Assembly (NCBI GenBank): GCA_964394795.1
Contig: CAYMYX010000007.1
Location: 1 to 64,000, forward strand
Direction: 5' to 3'
Source of the DNA: CAYFUF01 sp964394795
Lineage (GTDB): Bacteria; Bacillota; Clostridia; Tissierellales; Peptoniphilaceae
Length of the DNA: 64,000 nt
The position numbers and the translations under genes were made by a program. Position 1 is the stretch's first letter, and every line of letters starts with the position of its first letter. Positions 1 to 7,482 of the stretch are shown here, one piece after another. Under the pieces are notes generated by a model. That model was not told the origin of the DNA and made no database searches. It saw only the letters and a program-made list of their open reading frames with translations.

Positions 1-58
1 GTATCTCGTCGGGCTCATAACCCGGAGGCCGTAGGTTCGAATCCTACCCCCGCAACCA
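1..58 (+). tRNA. tRNA-fMet(CAT), initiator, 5' end missing
   Basis: The 3' part of an initiator tRNA, cut by the window edge. The anticodon loop CTCATAA is closed by the run of G-C pairs (GGG/CCC) typical of initiators. The acceptor 3' strand ends CCCCGCA, with A at position 72 as in tRNA-fMet. The 3' CCA (56-58) is encoded. None of the six following tRNAs encodes CCA. Confidence 0.93.
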
Positions 59-78
59 ACTTTAACTAGTTGTTTTAC

Positions 79-152
79 GGCGGAGTAGCTCAGCTGGCTA
101 GAGCATTCGGTTCATACCCGAAGTGTCAGGGGTTCAAGTCCCTTCTCCGCTA
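79..152 (+). tRNA. tRNA-Met(CAT), elongator
   Basis: Complete cloverleaf. The acceptor GGCGGAG pairs with CTCCGCT (one G-U) and the discriminator is A152. The anticodon loop TTCATAC reads CAT. The sequence resembles the Gram-positive elongator Met tRNA. It could in principle be the lysidine-modified Ile2 tRNA, but the body is closer to Met. CCA is not encoded. Confidence 0.9.
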
Positions 153-157
153 TTTAA

Positions 158-229
158 GGCCCTATGGTCAAGCGGTTAAGACATCGCCCTCTCAAGGCGG
201 TATCCCGGGTTCGAATCCCGGTAGGGTCA
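158..229 (+). tRNA. tRNA-Glu(CTC)
   Basis: Acceptor GGCCCTA pairs with TAGGGTC, discriminator A229. The anticodon loop CTCTCAA gives CTC, reading GAG. D and T arms are intact and CCA is not encoded. A CTC rather than TTC anticodon suggests another Glu tRNA elsewhere in the genome. Confidence 0.93.
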
Positions 230-257
230 GACAAAGCACATAGATATTTTTTCATAG

Positions 258-339
258 GGGCGAGTACCCAAGTGGCTAAAGGGGACGGACTGTAAATCCG
301 TTAGCTTTGCTTTCAGTGGTTCAAATCCGCTCTCGCCCA
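258..339 (+). tRNA. tRNA-Tyr(GTA)
   Basis: Class II tRNA with a long variable arm. Acceptor GGGCGAG pairs with CTCGCCC, discriminator A339. The anticodon loop contains GTA. Queuosine would be placed at G34 of this tRNA by Tgt (9567-10679) and QueA (8534-9565). CCA is not encoded. Confidence 0.93.
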
Positions 340-342
340 TAT

Positions 343-414
343 GCGGCAGTGGCTCAGTGGTAGAGCATCGCCTTGCCAAGGCGAGGGTCGCGAGTTCGAA
401 TCTCGTCTGCCGCT
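343..414 (+). tRNA. tRNA-Gly(GCC)
   Basis: Acceptor GCGGCAG pairs with CTGCCGC, discriminator T414 as expected for Gly. The anticodon loop TTGCCAA reads GCC. It lies 3 bp after tRNA-Tyr and 5 bp before a second Gly tRNA. CCA is not encoded. Confidence 0.93.
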
Positions 415-419
415 TCTCT

Positions 420-490
420 GCGGGTGTAGCTCAGTGGTAGAGCTCCAGCCTTCCAAGCTGGCTACGAGGGTTCGATTCCCTTCACCCGCT
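420..490 (+). tRNA. tRNA-Gly(TCC)
   Basis: Acceptor GCGGGTG pairs with CACCCGC, discriminator T490. The anticodon loop CTTCCAA reads TCC, covering GGA and GGG. With the preceding tRNA-Gly(GCC) it serves all glycine codons. CCA is not encoded. Confidence 0.93.
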
Positions 491-500
491 TTTGTCATAT

Positions 501-574
501 GTACCATTAGCTCAGCTGGATAGAGCGTCTGGCTACGGACCAGAAGGTCTGGGGTTCGAATCCTCAATGGTACG
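501..574 (+). tRNA. tRNA-Arg(ACG)
   Basis: Acceptor GTACCAT pairs with ATGGTAC, discriminator G574. The anticodon loop CTACGGA reads ACG, so A34 is expected to be deaminated to inosine by TadA. It is the last gene of the array and is followed within a few bases by a terminator. CCA is not encoded. Confidence 0.93.
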
Positions 575-577
575 CTT

Positions 578-610
578 AAAAACTCGTAATCTTGGGATTA
601 CGAGTTTTTT
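578..610 (+). terminator. Rho-independent terminator of the tRNA array
   Basis: Stem of about 14 bp (578-591 with 596-609), loop TTGG, running into a T tract. It lies 3 bp after tRNA-Arg. Confidence 0.9.
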
Positions 611-649
611 ATTTTAGTTCTATTTAATAGGTTGTGTTGTAAAAGGTGT

Positions 650-687
650 AGCCTGTAATCGAGTAGATTGCGGGCTTTTCTTTTTCT
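650..687 (+). terminator. Second terminator-like hairpin, possible leader attenuator of glnPQ
   Basis: An 11-bp stem (650-660 with 666-676, including G-U pairs), loop GAGTA, followed by TTTTCTTTTTCTT. It lies 40 bp after the tRNA terminator and about 60 bp before the start of the transporter gene. It may be a backup terminator, or an attenuator if a promoter lies in 611-650. No convincing promoter was found there. Confidence 0.65.
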
Positions 688-748
688 TAACATATGAATT
701 ATCAGGTTAGGGTATAAGTGACATTGTTGTAATAAGATAGGAGGAAAC

Positions 749-2197
749 ATGAAAAAACACAAGAAACTACTTTCGAGGATGTTACGGTTAGTTTCATTCT
801 TGGTCATAATCGTGTTGATGCATGGTTGTGCGACGGAGGATGAGGGAGATGGTCAAACTTTCCTTATCGGTACAGACACTACATACGCTCCTTTTGAGTT
901 TATGGATGATTCCGGCAATTTTGTAGGAATTGATATGGATTTATTAGCAGCTATAGCGGAGGACCAAGGGTTCGAGTATGAAATCCAACCTATGGGTTTT
1001 AATGCAGCTGTTCAGGCTTTAGAAAGCCAACAGGTTGATGCGGTCATGGCAGCAATGGGCGTAACGGAAGAAAGGGCACAGTCGTTCGATTTTTCTGACG
1101 AATATTTTGAAACGGACACGATGTTCGCAGTCCGATCGGACAGTGAATTTGAAAATTTAGAGGACTTGGAAGGTCAACAGGTTGCTGTAAAGACGGGAAC
1201 AACCGGAGCAGCCATTGCTATGGAAAGACAAGCTGACTATGGCTATACAGTAATTCAGTTTGAGGACTCCGTTAACATGTACGAAGATGTTATGGTTGGC
1301 AACTCGGCTGCAGCGGTAGAGGATTACCCTGTTATGGCCTTCGCGATCAATACGGGTCAGGTAGATTTTCGAGTAATCGGTGAACCATTGGATTCCGTGC
1401 CTCTAGGTGTAGCGGTACCGAAGGGAGAGAACTCTGATTTTCTTGAAATGTTCAATACCGGTTTAGCCAATCTGCGTGAATCAGGAGAATATGATGAGAT
1501 TTTAGATCGCTATATCGGCGAGAGCGCGGAAAATTATGCAGTAGATGATTCGTTTTTTGGCCAAATTAAGCAAAACCTTCGACCTCTATTAAGTGGTCTT
1601 TGGGCGACGATCTATCTTTCTTTGATTTCGATAGCGATTGCTATGGTCTTAGGTATTATCTTCGGTCTAATGAGAACAAGTGAGAACGCTGTTCTAAGAG
1701 GAATCGCCTTAGTGTATATCGATGCGATGCGGGGAATCCCACTAATCGTATTGGCTTTCTTTATCTATTTTGGTTTGTCTAAGATATTGGGTGTCTCCTT
1801 CACACCGGCTCAGGCAGGTATCGCAACACTAAGTTTGAACGCAGCTGCCTATATTGCTGAGATCGTTCGAGGCGGTATCAAGGCTGTGGATAAGGGGCAA
1901 AGAGAGGCTGCACGAAGCTTAGGTTTAACGAAGGGTCTGACCATGCAACATGTTATCTTGCCCCAGGCAATTAAGATTATGATCCCTTCACTGATCAACC
2001 AATTTGTCATGACTTTGAAGGATTCTTCGATTCTATCCGTTATCGGTATGGTGGAACTGACACAGACCGGCCGTATCATTATCGCTAGAACATATCAATC
2101 CGGAACAATATGGTTGATCGTTGGTTTGATGTACATTATCTTAATTACCGTACTGACCAAACTTTCTAATCACTTAGAGAGGAGATGGATCTCATAA
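749..2197 (+). CDS. Amino-acid ABC transporter, substrate-binding protein fused to permease
   Basis: Imports a polar amino acid (glutamine-type by family; the substrate is not readable). A signal sequence ends at a lipobox-like MHGC (Cys27), so the N-terminus may be lipid-anchored. Residues 37-255 form a family-3 solute-binding domain; about 270-478 is a BPD_transp_1 permease with several membrane helices and the EAA loop (EAARSLG from residue 386) that docks on the ATPase. This GlnP-type fusion means each permease carries its own receptor. AGGAGG at 739-744 supports ATG 749. The stop overlaps the next start (TAATG), so it is translationally coupled to the ATPase gene. Confidence 0.9.
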   Translation: MKKHKKLLSRMLRLVSFLVIIVLMHGCATEDEGDGQTFLIGTDTTYAPFEFMDDSGNFVGIDMDLLAAIAEDQGFEYEIQPMGFNAAVQALESQQVDAVMAAMGVTEERAQSFDFSDEYFETDTMFAVRSDSEFENLEDLEGQQVAVKTGTTGAAIAMERQADYGYTVIQFEDSVNMYEDVMVGNSAAAVEDYPVMAFAINTGQVDFRVIGEPLDSVPLGVAVPKGENSDFLEMFNTGLANLRESGEYDEILDRYIGESAENYAVDDSFFGQIKQNLRPLLSGLWATIYLSLISIAIAMVLGIIFGLMRTSENAVLRGIALVYIDAMRGIPLIVLAFFIYFGLSKILGVSFTPAQAGIATLSLNAAAYIAEIVRGGIKAVDKGQREAARSLGLTKGLTMQHVILPQAIKIMIPSLINQFVMTLKDSSILSVIGMVELTQTGRIIIARTYQSGTIWLIVGLMYIILITVLTKLSNHLERRWIS

Positions 2198-2928
2198 TGA
2201 AACATATAATTGAAGCAAAAAACGTGAAGAAACAATTCGGTTCTAACGTCGTCCTCAAATCGATCGATATGGTCGTCGATAAAGGCGAAGTCGTTTGTAT
2301 TATTGGGCCATCCGGCTCGGGTAAATCTACTTTGCTGCGGTGTTTGAATCGCCTGGAGGAAATCCAGGGAGGTCAAATCATCGTTAATGGCCACGATATT
2401 TCTTCAGATAAGCACAACATCGATAAGTATCGACAAAAGATCGGAATGGTATTTCAGCACTTTAATCTCTTTCCTCATCTCAGCGTTCGGGAGAATATCA
2501 CTTTGGCGCCCGTCAAATTGAAGATGATGAATCAAGAGGAAGCGAATGCTAAAGCGCTTGAGCTTTTGAAAAGCGTAGGCCTTGAAGACAAGTACGAGGC
2601 AATGCCTGCCAGCTTATCCGGTGGACAGAAGCAACGTGTGGCTATAGTTAGAGCTTTGGCTATGGACCCCGATATCTTATTGTTCGATGAGCCTACATCG
2701 GCTCTGGATCCCGAGATGGTTGGGGAAGTACTGGGCACGATGAAAGAATTAGCTCAAGAGGGAATGACCATGGTGGTCGTAACTCATGAGATGGGCTTTG
2801 CCCGTGAGATGGGTGATCGCGTTGTCTTTATGGACGGCGGTTACATCGTCGAGAGTGACACCCCTGAAGTTATTTTTGATAACCCAAGAGAAGAAAGAAC
2901 GAAAGATTTCCTTGATAAGGTGCTATAA
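2197..2928 (+). CDS. glnQ: Amino-acid ABC transporter ATP-binding protein, GlnQ type
   Basis: Cytoplasmic ATPase that powers the adjacent GlnP-type permease. Walker A GPSGSGKST is at 37-45, the signature LSGGQ at 140-144, Walker B LLFDEP at 161-166, with the H-loop VVTHEM near 195. ATG 2197 is preferred: an ATG at 2185 sits directly against the AGAGAGGAG ribosome-binding site (2176-2184), whereas 2197 has a usable spacer and overlaps the permease stop. Length (243 aa) is normal for the PAAT family. A terminator follows 8 bp after the stop. Confidence 0.93.
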   Translation: MKHIIEAKNVKKQFGSNVVLKSIDMVVDKGEVVCIIGPSGSGKSTLLRCLNRLEEIQGGQIIVNGHDISSDKHNIDKYRQKIGMVFQHFNLFPHLSVRENITLAPVKLKMMNQEEANAKALELLKSVGLEDKYEAMPASLSGGQKQRVAIVRALAMDPDILLFDEPTSALDPEMVGEVLGTMKELAQEGMTMVVVTHEMGFAREMGDRVVFMDGGYIVESDTPEVIFDNPREERTKDFLDKVL

Positions 2929-2935
2929 AAAGTTG

Positions 2936-2978
2936 AAATCCCAGCAGTTTGCGATAGGCAAGCTGTTGGGATTTTTCT
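2936..2978. terminator. Bidirectional terminator between glnQ and mgsA
   Basis: Arms AAATCCCAGCAG (2936-2947) and CTGTTGGGATTT (2963-2974) with a 15-nt loop, then TTCTTG on the plus side. On the minus side the hairpin leads to a short T tract. It separates the convergent glnQ and mgsA genes. Confidence 0.8.
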
Positions 2979-2982
2979 TGTT

Positions 2983-3474
2983 TTAATGCAATTCTTCTTC
3001 GAAGTCTAAGTCATCTACCCGTTCCATGATGTTAGCCTCGGTATTGGGGACGTATTTGATGGTTTCCTTATTGAGGAAGTCCGATTCCATGATGATGGTT
3101 GCACTGGTTGGGCTCATGCATACGGGTACGTCGTAGAGTACGGCGATACGGAGGAGGGCCTTAACGTCGGGATCGTGAGGTTGAGCTTCCATAGGATCCC
3201 AGAAGAAGATGAGGATGTCGATATCGCCTGTGGAAATGGCGGCACCGATTTGTTGGTCTCCGCCTAAAGGGCCACTGGTAAAGGACTTAATATCAAGATG
3301 ATATTGATTACGAATGATAGTTGAGGTTGTTCCTGTGCCGCATAAGTCGTGATTCTTGAGTGTCTCAATATGTTTAGCCATCCAAGCGAACATTTCTGTC
3401 TTCATCCCATCGTGGGCAACAAGGGCAATCCGTTTTCTCTTGGGTACTCGTACTTTAATAAAGGGTTTTTTCAT
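2983..3474 (-). CDS. mgsA: Methylglyoxal synthase
   Basis: Converts dihydroxyacetone phosphate to methylglyoxal plus phosphate, a bypass that relieves sugar-phosphate accumulation. The fold is recognised from the N-terminal ALVAHDGMK (17-25), the phosphate-binding GPLGGDQQIG (68-77) with catalytic Asp73, and QPHDPDVKALLR with His100 and Asp103, matching Asp71, His98 and Asp101 of E. coli MgsA. Length (163 aa) is normal, with a small extra basic N-terminus. AAGGAG precedes the ATG. It follows oatA after 9 bp on the same strand, so the two are probably cotranscribed. Confidence 0.95.
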   Translation of the reverse strand: MKKPFIKVRVPKRKRIALVAHDGMKTEMFAWMAKHIETLKNHDLCGTGTTSTIIRNQYHLDIKSFTSGPLGGDQQIGAAISTGDIDILIFFWDPMEAQPHDPDVKALLRIAVLYDVPVCMSPTSATIIMESDFLNKETIKYVPNTEANIMERVDDLDFEEELH

Positions 3475-3483
3475 GACTTCTCC

Positions 3484-5484
3484 TTATTGGCCATTCAAGG
3501 CCTTCATCACTAAGTCTGCAAAAGCTAATATACCCGAAGAATTTACATGAGTTAAATCATCTGCAAGATAATCCGGGTCGGAACCTGCGACGGTATACCA
3601 ATCGATGAGCTTGTAGGTCGGGTGCTTGGTGACATAATGGGCAAGGGCTTGGTTGACGGATTTCTCCCATTCCTTTGGTACTTTGCTGTTGATGAAGTAG
3701 ATATCGCTAGTGGGGAAGGGTTCGACCAGAGCATCGAGGTGGTGTTCCTCGAAGATGCCGTTTGTTCCTAACTGAAAGATGATGGCTGTTGTCGGCGAGT
3801 CATAGGAGGAGTAACTCCACGCAATTTCGTCAGAATAGTAGAGTTGGCGACCGACTTCACCATCGATAATAAGCTGAGGGATTCGGGATTGCATCGTCCC
3901 GCTGACACCTAGAGTTAGCGAATCGCCGATAAGGATAACCGTATCATAGGGGACAGTGGTTGGCACCGCTTCAGCGGTAGAAGATGGTACGCTTTCCTCC
4001 GGTTGGCTTTCCATTTGGGATTCCGGAGTAATGAATGAGCTGTTGTCTATAGAAGAACTTATTGATTCTTCATTGGAGGAGGATTTGGTTAGCAGGAGGA
4101 TGGCCCCATTTGTGAAATGATTAAAAGTGGGTTGTCTATCCGGCTTTGATTCCTCGTTAGATGCTATACTTTCTGTCCAGTCGCTTGAGCTATCTTCGCC
4201 GCTAACCGTTACAACTAGGTCTTTCGTCTGTTCATAAATGGGAATGTCGTCTCCAACCTCTTCTTTGGAGGCGTTGCCTATGATGGAAAAGGTGGCCATG
4301 ATGACGATAGCGGTAGTCAAAAAAGATAGGCGCTTCTGAGTTGCTTTGGATTTGAAAGATTGGGCTATCTTATCTCTTGTTATATGGTGACGCAAGGATA
4401 GATCTAGACGTTTGCTTTCGATCCATTGGTAGGAAAATATCGTTAGAATGGCTATCGGAATGAGTCTGATGATGACGAAGATGATATGTGGATGGGTAAC
4501 TTCCGAAGGCAATTTGGTTAGCACTAGGATGGGGAAATGCCATAGGTAGAGGGAGTAAGAATGGGTGGAAATGAGCTGCACGGGACGACTCTGATAGATT
4601 TTCTCTAAGAACGAGCCATTCTTCCCAACACTGACTAAAATAACACTGCCAAGTAGAGCGATGGCAAAGAACCCTCCCTTATATAAGCCCAAAGAATATT
4701 CGGATAGGGTGATCATGAGGAAGATATAAATTACAAGTCCGACGCCTGCGATGACGGAGATGGATTTTTTGTATTTTGTATCTACTTCTTTTAAGAGGCT
4801 TGCTCTAGGCACAAAGCTGGCTAGGAGTGCACCGAGCATGGGCGTGAAGATTCTGGTATCGGTGCCATAATATACCCGGCTGATTTTATCTACATCGTAG
4901 ATGACCAAGTGGAGGGTCAGGGAGATTATTATGGTTGCTAGGAAGAAAAGCTGAGCGTACCGTCTGCGTTGCTGAGGAGACGATGTTGTTTTTTTGATCA
5001 GGTGGATGGCCCCCGTAAAGATGAGGAAGAACTGTTCGGTGACACCAAGGTACCAGAGGTGCTTAAAGGGGCTAGTATTGAAGCTGTTAAAGTAATCCAC
5101 TTTTTTGATGATGAACCACCAGTTGCTCACGTTGAAAAGGGAGGCGATGCCATCGGATAAACTGAGCGAAAACAGGGTGGGATTGAAAATGGCCATGTAG
5201 ATAAGAATAACAACGACGAGGACGATAACAGGAGGCAGAATGCGCTTAGCTCGGCGAATCAGGCTGTCTTTGAATTGGGTGAGAGTGGTTGGTTCATCTA
5301 AATGCTCGAAGGCGGAGGCTGCGATAAGGTAACCGGTAAGCAGGAGAAAGAGATCCACGCCGAGGAAGCCGCCAGAGAAGACCGTACTGTCGATATGGAA
5401 GAGAAGAATGGCGATAATAGCTAGGCTTCGAATTAGGTCAAAACCGTAGATATGTTTATTCTGTTGTTGTGTTGTTTTAAGCAT
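3484..5484 (-). CDS. oatA: OatA-type peptidoglycan O-acetyltransferase
   Basis: Integral membrane protein that would move acetyl groups across the membrane and attach them to MurNAc O-6, giving lysozyme resistance. Residues 1-415 form an acyltransferase-3 domain with about ten membrane helices, opening with the usual short membrane helix and RSLAIIAILLFH. Then comes a Ser/Thr/Glu-rich extracellular linker (430-515), and a C-terminal SGNH esterase domain with GDSL (Ser522) and DDLTH (Asp643, His646) as catalytic elements. Length (666 aa) fits Gram-positive OatA. The start has AGAGGG upstream and a good promoter at 5544-5572. Confidence 0.9.
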   Translation of the reverse strand: MLKTTQQQNKHIYGFDLIRSLAIIAILLFHIDSTVFSGGFLGVDLFLLLTGYLIAASAFEHLDEPTTLTQFKDSLIRRAKRILPPVIVLVVVILIYMAIFNPTLFSLSLSDGIASLFNVSNWWFIIKKVDYFNSFNTSPFKHLWYLGVTEQFFLIFTGAIHLIKKTTSSPQQRRRYAQLFFLATIIISLTLHLVIYDVDKISRVYYGTDTRIFTPMLGALLASFVPRASLLKEVDTKYKKSISVIAGVGLVIYIFLMITLSEYSLGLYKGGFFAIALLGSVILVSVGKNGSFLEKIYQSRPVQLISTHSYSLYLWHFPILVLTKLPSEVTHPHIIFVIIRLIPIAILTIFSYQWIESKRLDLSLRHHITRDKIAQSFKSKATQKRLSFLTTAIVIMATFSIIGNASKEEVGDDIPIYEQTKDLVVTVSGEDSSSDWTESIASNEESKPDRQPTFNHFTNGAILLLTKSSSNEESISSSIDNSSFITPESQMESQPEESVPSSTAEAVPTTVPYDTVILIGDSLTLGVSGTMQSRIPQLIIDGEVGRQLYYSDEIAWSYSSYDSPTTAIIFQLGTNGIFEEHHLDALVEPFPTSDIYFINSKVPKEWEKSVNQALAHYVTKHPTYKLIDWYTVAGSDPDYLADDLTHVNSSGILAFADLVMKALNGQ

Positions 5485-5543
5485 ATCAAGCCCTCTTTCG
5501 CCGCTTCGACTTTAACCGATTAATTAACAAACCGTATTAAATT

Positions 5544-5572
5544 ATTATAACTCTAATAGCTATAGGGGACAA
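5544..5572 (-). promoter_or_regulatory. Promoter of oatA-mgsA
   Basis: On the minus strand TTGTCC, 17 bp, TATAAT (plus-strand 5567-5572 and 5544-5549). It lies about 60 bp upstream of the oatA start. Confidence 0.6.
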
Positions 5573-5635
5573 TGATTTAGGCCGCTCTTATTTCTTCCTT
5601 AGGTATAAAAAGTATCTAGAAAGATAGGAACTTTA

Positions 5636-5644
5636 TGATATACT
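5636..5644 (+). promoter_or_regulatory. Extended -10 promoter candidate for the ruvCAB operon
   Basis: TGATATACT (extended -10) lies 30 bp before the first start codon of the operon. No good -35 hexamer is seen 16-18 bp upstream. Confidence 0.4.
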
Positions 5645-5673
5645 TATAGGACATTATGGGAGGGGGTCTCGAT

Positions 5674-6396
5674 ATGAATGAAAATCTGGAATATATTGAG
5701 AAAGAATTAGAGTATAGTTTTCTATATAACAACGATTCTGATTCGATGCACCTGCTCCTATCCATCTTGGATCACCGGCATAAGTACAACAATCTTAGGC
5801 CTCAATACTTATTGATGAAGAAGCTTTCTTCTTCGTTGAAACGAGCTATTTTTTTACGTAAAGATAGGGAATCGGTCATTCGTGCCTTGAAGAAATTGGT
5901 GAACGATGATATCAACCGCTTTGAACTTGCTGTGGTTGTAGAGGTTTACGCTAAAGGCTTGGTAGACCATGACTGGATCAATCGCGTGGAGAGGTTAGCC
6001 CTTGAGGAGTTCTCGGTAGATGAGCTTTGCGAAAAGACAACCCTTTACCAGAAGTCAAAGGCCGGTAAAGCCATGGGCATGAAATCCCAACTCTTCCATG
6101 ACTTGAAATTTGGAACTGATGGTTTCAAAGAATTAAAGAAACTGACAACCATTTATTGCCGGAAGGTATTGAAAAAGAAAATCTATCGGCTAAATGATTA
6201 TATGGACAAACAAATCGTACTCGATTTCGACAATCTCCAGAACTTAAAGTTGGAAGAGAACAATCTGACGATTAGGGACCTGAACCATATATATAATAAA
6301 GTCAACAAGTACTTGTACAACAACATCACCAAAGTGTACAAGGAATCCTATTGGAATGGAATTAATGACGCTGTATTGGAAAGGTATTCCGGATGA
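5674..6396 (+). CDS. Protein of unknown function preceding ruvC
   Basis: I do not recognise a family. The product (240 aa) is soluble, with no signal peptide or membrane segment. It appears almost all alpha-helical and strongly charged, with a Lys-rich stretch around residues 143-170 (KKLTTIYCRKVLKKKIYR). The residue pattern shows no clear enzyme motif. ATG 5674 is chosen because GGGAGGGGG (5658-5666) gives a proper spacer; an in-frame ATG at 5656 lies before that site. Its stop overlaps the ruvC start (ATGA), so it is coupled to Holliday-junction resolution genes. A nucleic-acid or RuvABC accessory role is only inference. Confidence 0.8.
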   Translation: MNENLEYIEKELEYSFLYNNDSDSMHLLLSILDHRHKYNNLRPQYLLMKKLSSSLKRAIFLRKDRESVIRALKKLVNDDINRFELAVVVEVYAKGLVDHDWINRVERLALEEFSVDELCEKTTLYQKSKAGKAMGMKSQLFHDLKFGTDGFKELKKLTTIYCRKVLKKKIYRLNDYMDKQIVLDFDNLQNLKLEENNLTIRDLNHIYNKVNKYLYNNITKVYKESYWNGINDAVLERYSG

Positions 6397-6887
6397 TTAT
6401 TTTAGGTATCGACCCCGGAATTGCCCTTGTCGGATACGGCGTTATTTCTTTTGATGGCAACCGAATTCGTTGTTTAGAGTATGGCTGTATCGAAACAAAA
6501 GCAAATACGCCGATAACGGAGCGTTTGGCAATCGTCCATAGAGAGTTGGATATCATTATCAAGGAATTTCAACCGGATGAGATTGCTTTTGAGGAGCTCT
6601 TCTTCTATAAGAATAAGACGACGGCCATCATGGTCGCCCAAGCTCGTGGGGTAGAGATTTTGACGGCAATTGAGAATAATGTGCCTATCTATGAGTACAC
6701 CCCTTTACAGATCAAACAGACGATAACAGGTTACGGACGGGCGACCAAAGAACAGATGCAAAGGTCGGTCCAAGGCCTCTTGCGTTTAAGTGATATTCCC
6801 AAGCCGGATGATGCAGCTGACGGTTTAGCTATAGCAATTTGCCATGCTTTCGGCCAACGCTTTAAAGAACAGAATTTGATGAGGTAG
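6393..6887 (+). CDS. ruvC: Crossover junction endodeoxyribonuclease RuvC
   Basis: Resolves Holliday junctions as a homodimer that acts with RuvAB. The RNase-H-like fold shows GIDPG with Asp7, FEEL with Glu67, and DDAADGLA with Asp140 and Asp143, the four metal-binding acids. Length 164 aa is typical. It overlaps the upstream gene by 4 bp and is separated from ruvA by 2 bp. RuvC next to RuvAB argues for Clostridia rather than Bacilli, where RecU is the usual resolvase. Confidence 0.96.
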   Translation: MIILGIDPGIALVGYGVISFDGNRIRCLEYGCIETKANTPITERLAIVHRELDIIIKEFQPDEIAFEELFFYKNKTTAIMVAQARGVEILTAIENNVPIYEYTPLQIKQTITGYGRATKEQMQRSVQGLLRLSDIPKPDDAADGLAIAICHAFGQRFKEQNLMR

Positions 6888-6889
6888 TT

Positions 6890-7474
6890 ATGTATTCTTA
6901 TATTATTGGTGAAGTGACACATATCGATAACGACGGCATCATACTGGAGAATAATGGCATAGGCTACCAACTTGCGACATCGCTCATGACGATGTCGTAT
7001 TTTCAAGTTGGAGACACCTATAAGGTTTATACCAAGTTTGTCGTTAGAGAGGAAAGTCAAGAGCTCTATGGATTCTACGACGTCGAGGAGCGGGAGATGT
7101 TCGAACTTCTGACCAAGGTATCAACGATAGGACCAAAGTCAGCGATGGCCATCCTCTCTACTTTAACCGTTGGCCAAATTCAGCAAGCGGTTCTCAACGC
7201 AGACATCGGTGCGCTTTCACGAGCACCCGGAGTAGGAAGGAAGACGGCTAGTCGGATTGCCTTGGAATTGGTGGATACAATTAAAAAGATGGATATCGTA
7301 CCTGTTACCGAAGTGGGGCCTGCACAACCGGCGAACAACGAGTGGCAAGTTGCTTTGGATGCCCTGACCAATTTGGGTTATGTCAGAAACGAAGCGGAGA
7401 AGGCTTTAGCTTCCTTGGATAGCGAAAATATGAGTTTGGAAGAGATGATTAAAGCCGCTTTGCGTAAGTTATAG
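6890..7474 (+). CDS. ruvA: Holliday junction DNA helicase subunit RuvA
   Basis: Tetrameric junction-binding protein that positions the RuvB motor. The N-terminal OB fold (1-62) is followed by tandem helix-hairpin-helix motifs (around KVSTIGPKSAMAILS and APGVGRKTASRIALEL) and a C-terminal three-helix domain from about residue 148 (WQVALDALTNLGY) that contacts RuvB. GAGG overlaps the ruvC stop and serves ATG 6890. Length 194 aa is normal. Confidence 0.96.
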   Translation: MYSYIIGEVTHIDNDGIILENNGIGYQLATSLMTMSYFQVGDTYKVYTKFVVREESQELYGFYDVEEREMFELLTKVSTIGPKSAMAILSTLTVGQIQQAVLNADIGALSRAPGVGRKTASRIALELVDTIKKMDIVPVTEVGPAQPANNEWQVALDALTNLGYVRNEAEKALASLDSENMSLEEMIKAALRKL

Positions 7475-7482
7475 GAGGCATT

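Noticed and set aside
313..567. 84-codon minus-strand open frame across the tRNA-Tyr/Gly/Gly/Arg genes (and a similar plus-strand one)
   Set aside because: It is made entirely of tRNA sequence; such frames are often mis-annotated. No ribosome-binding site or protein similarity.
5656..5673. Start of the unknown protein at ATG 5656
   Set aside because: It would place the GGGAGGGGG ribosome-binding site inside the coding region; ATG 5674 has the proper spacing.
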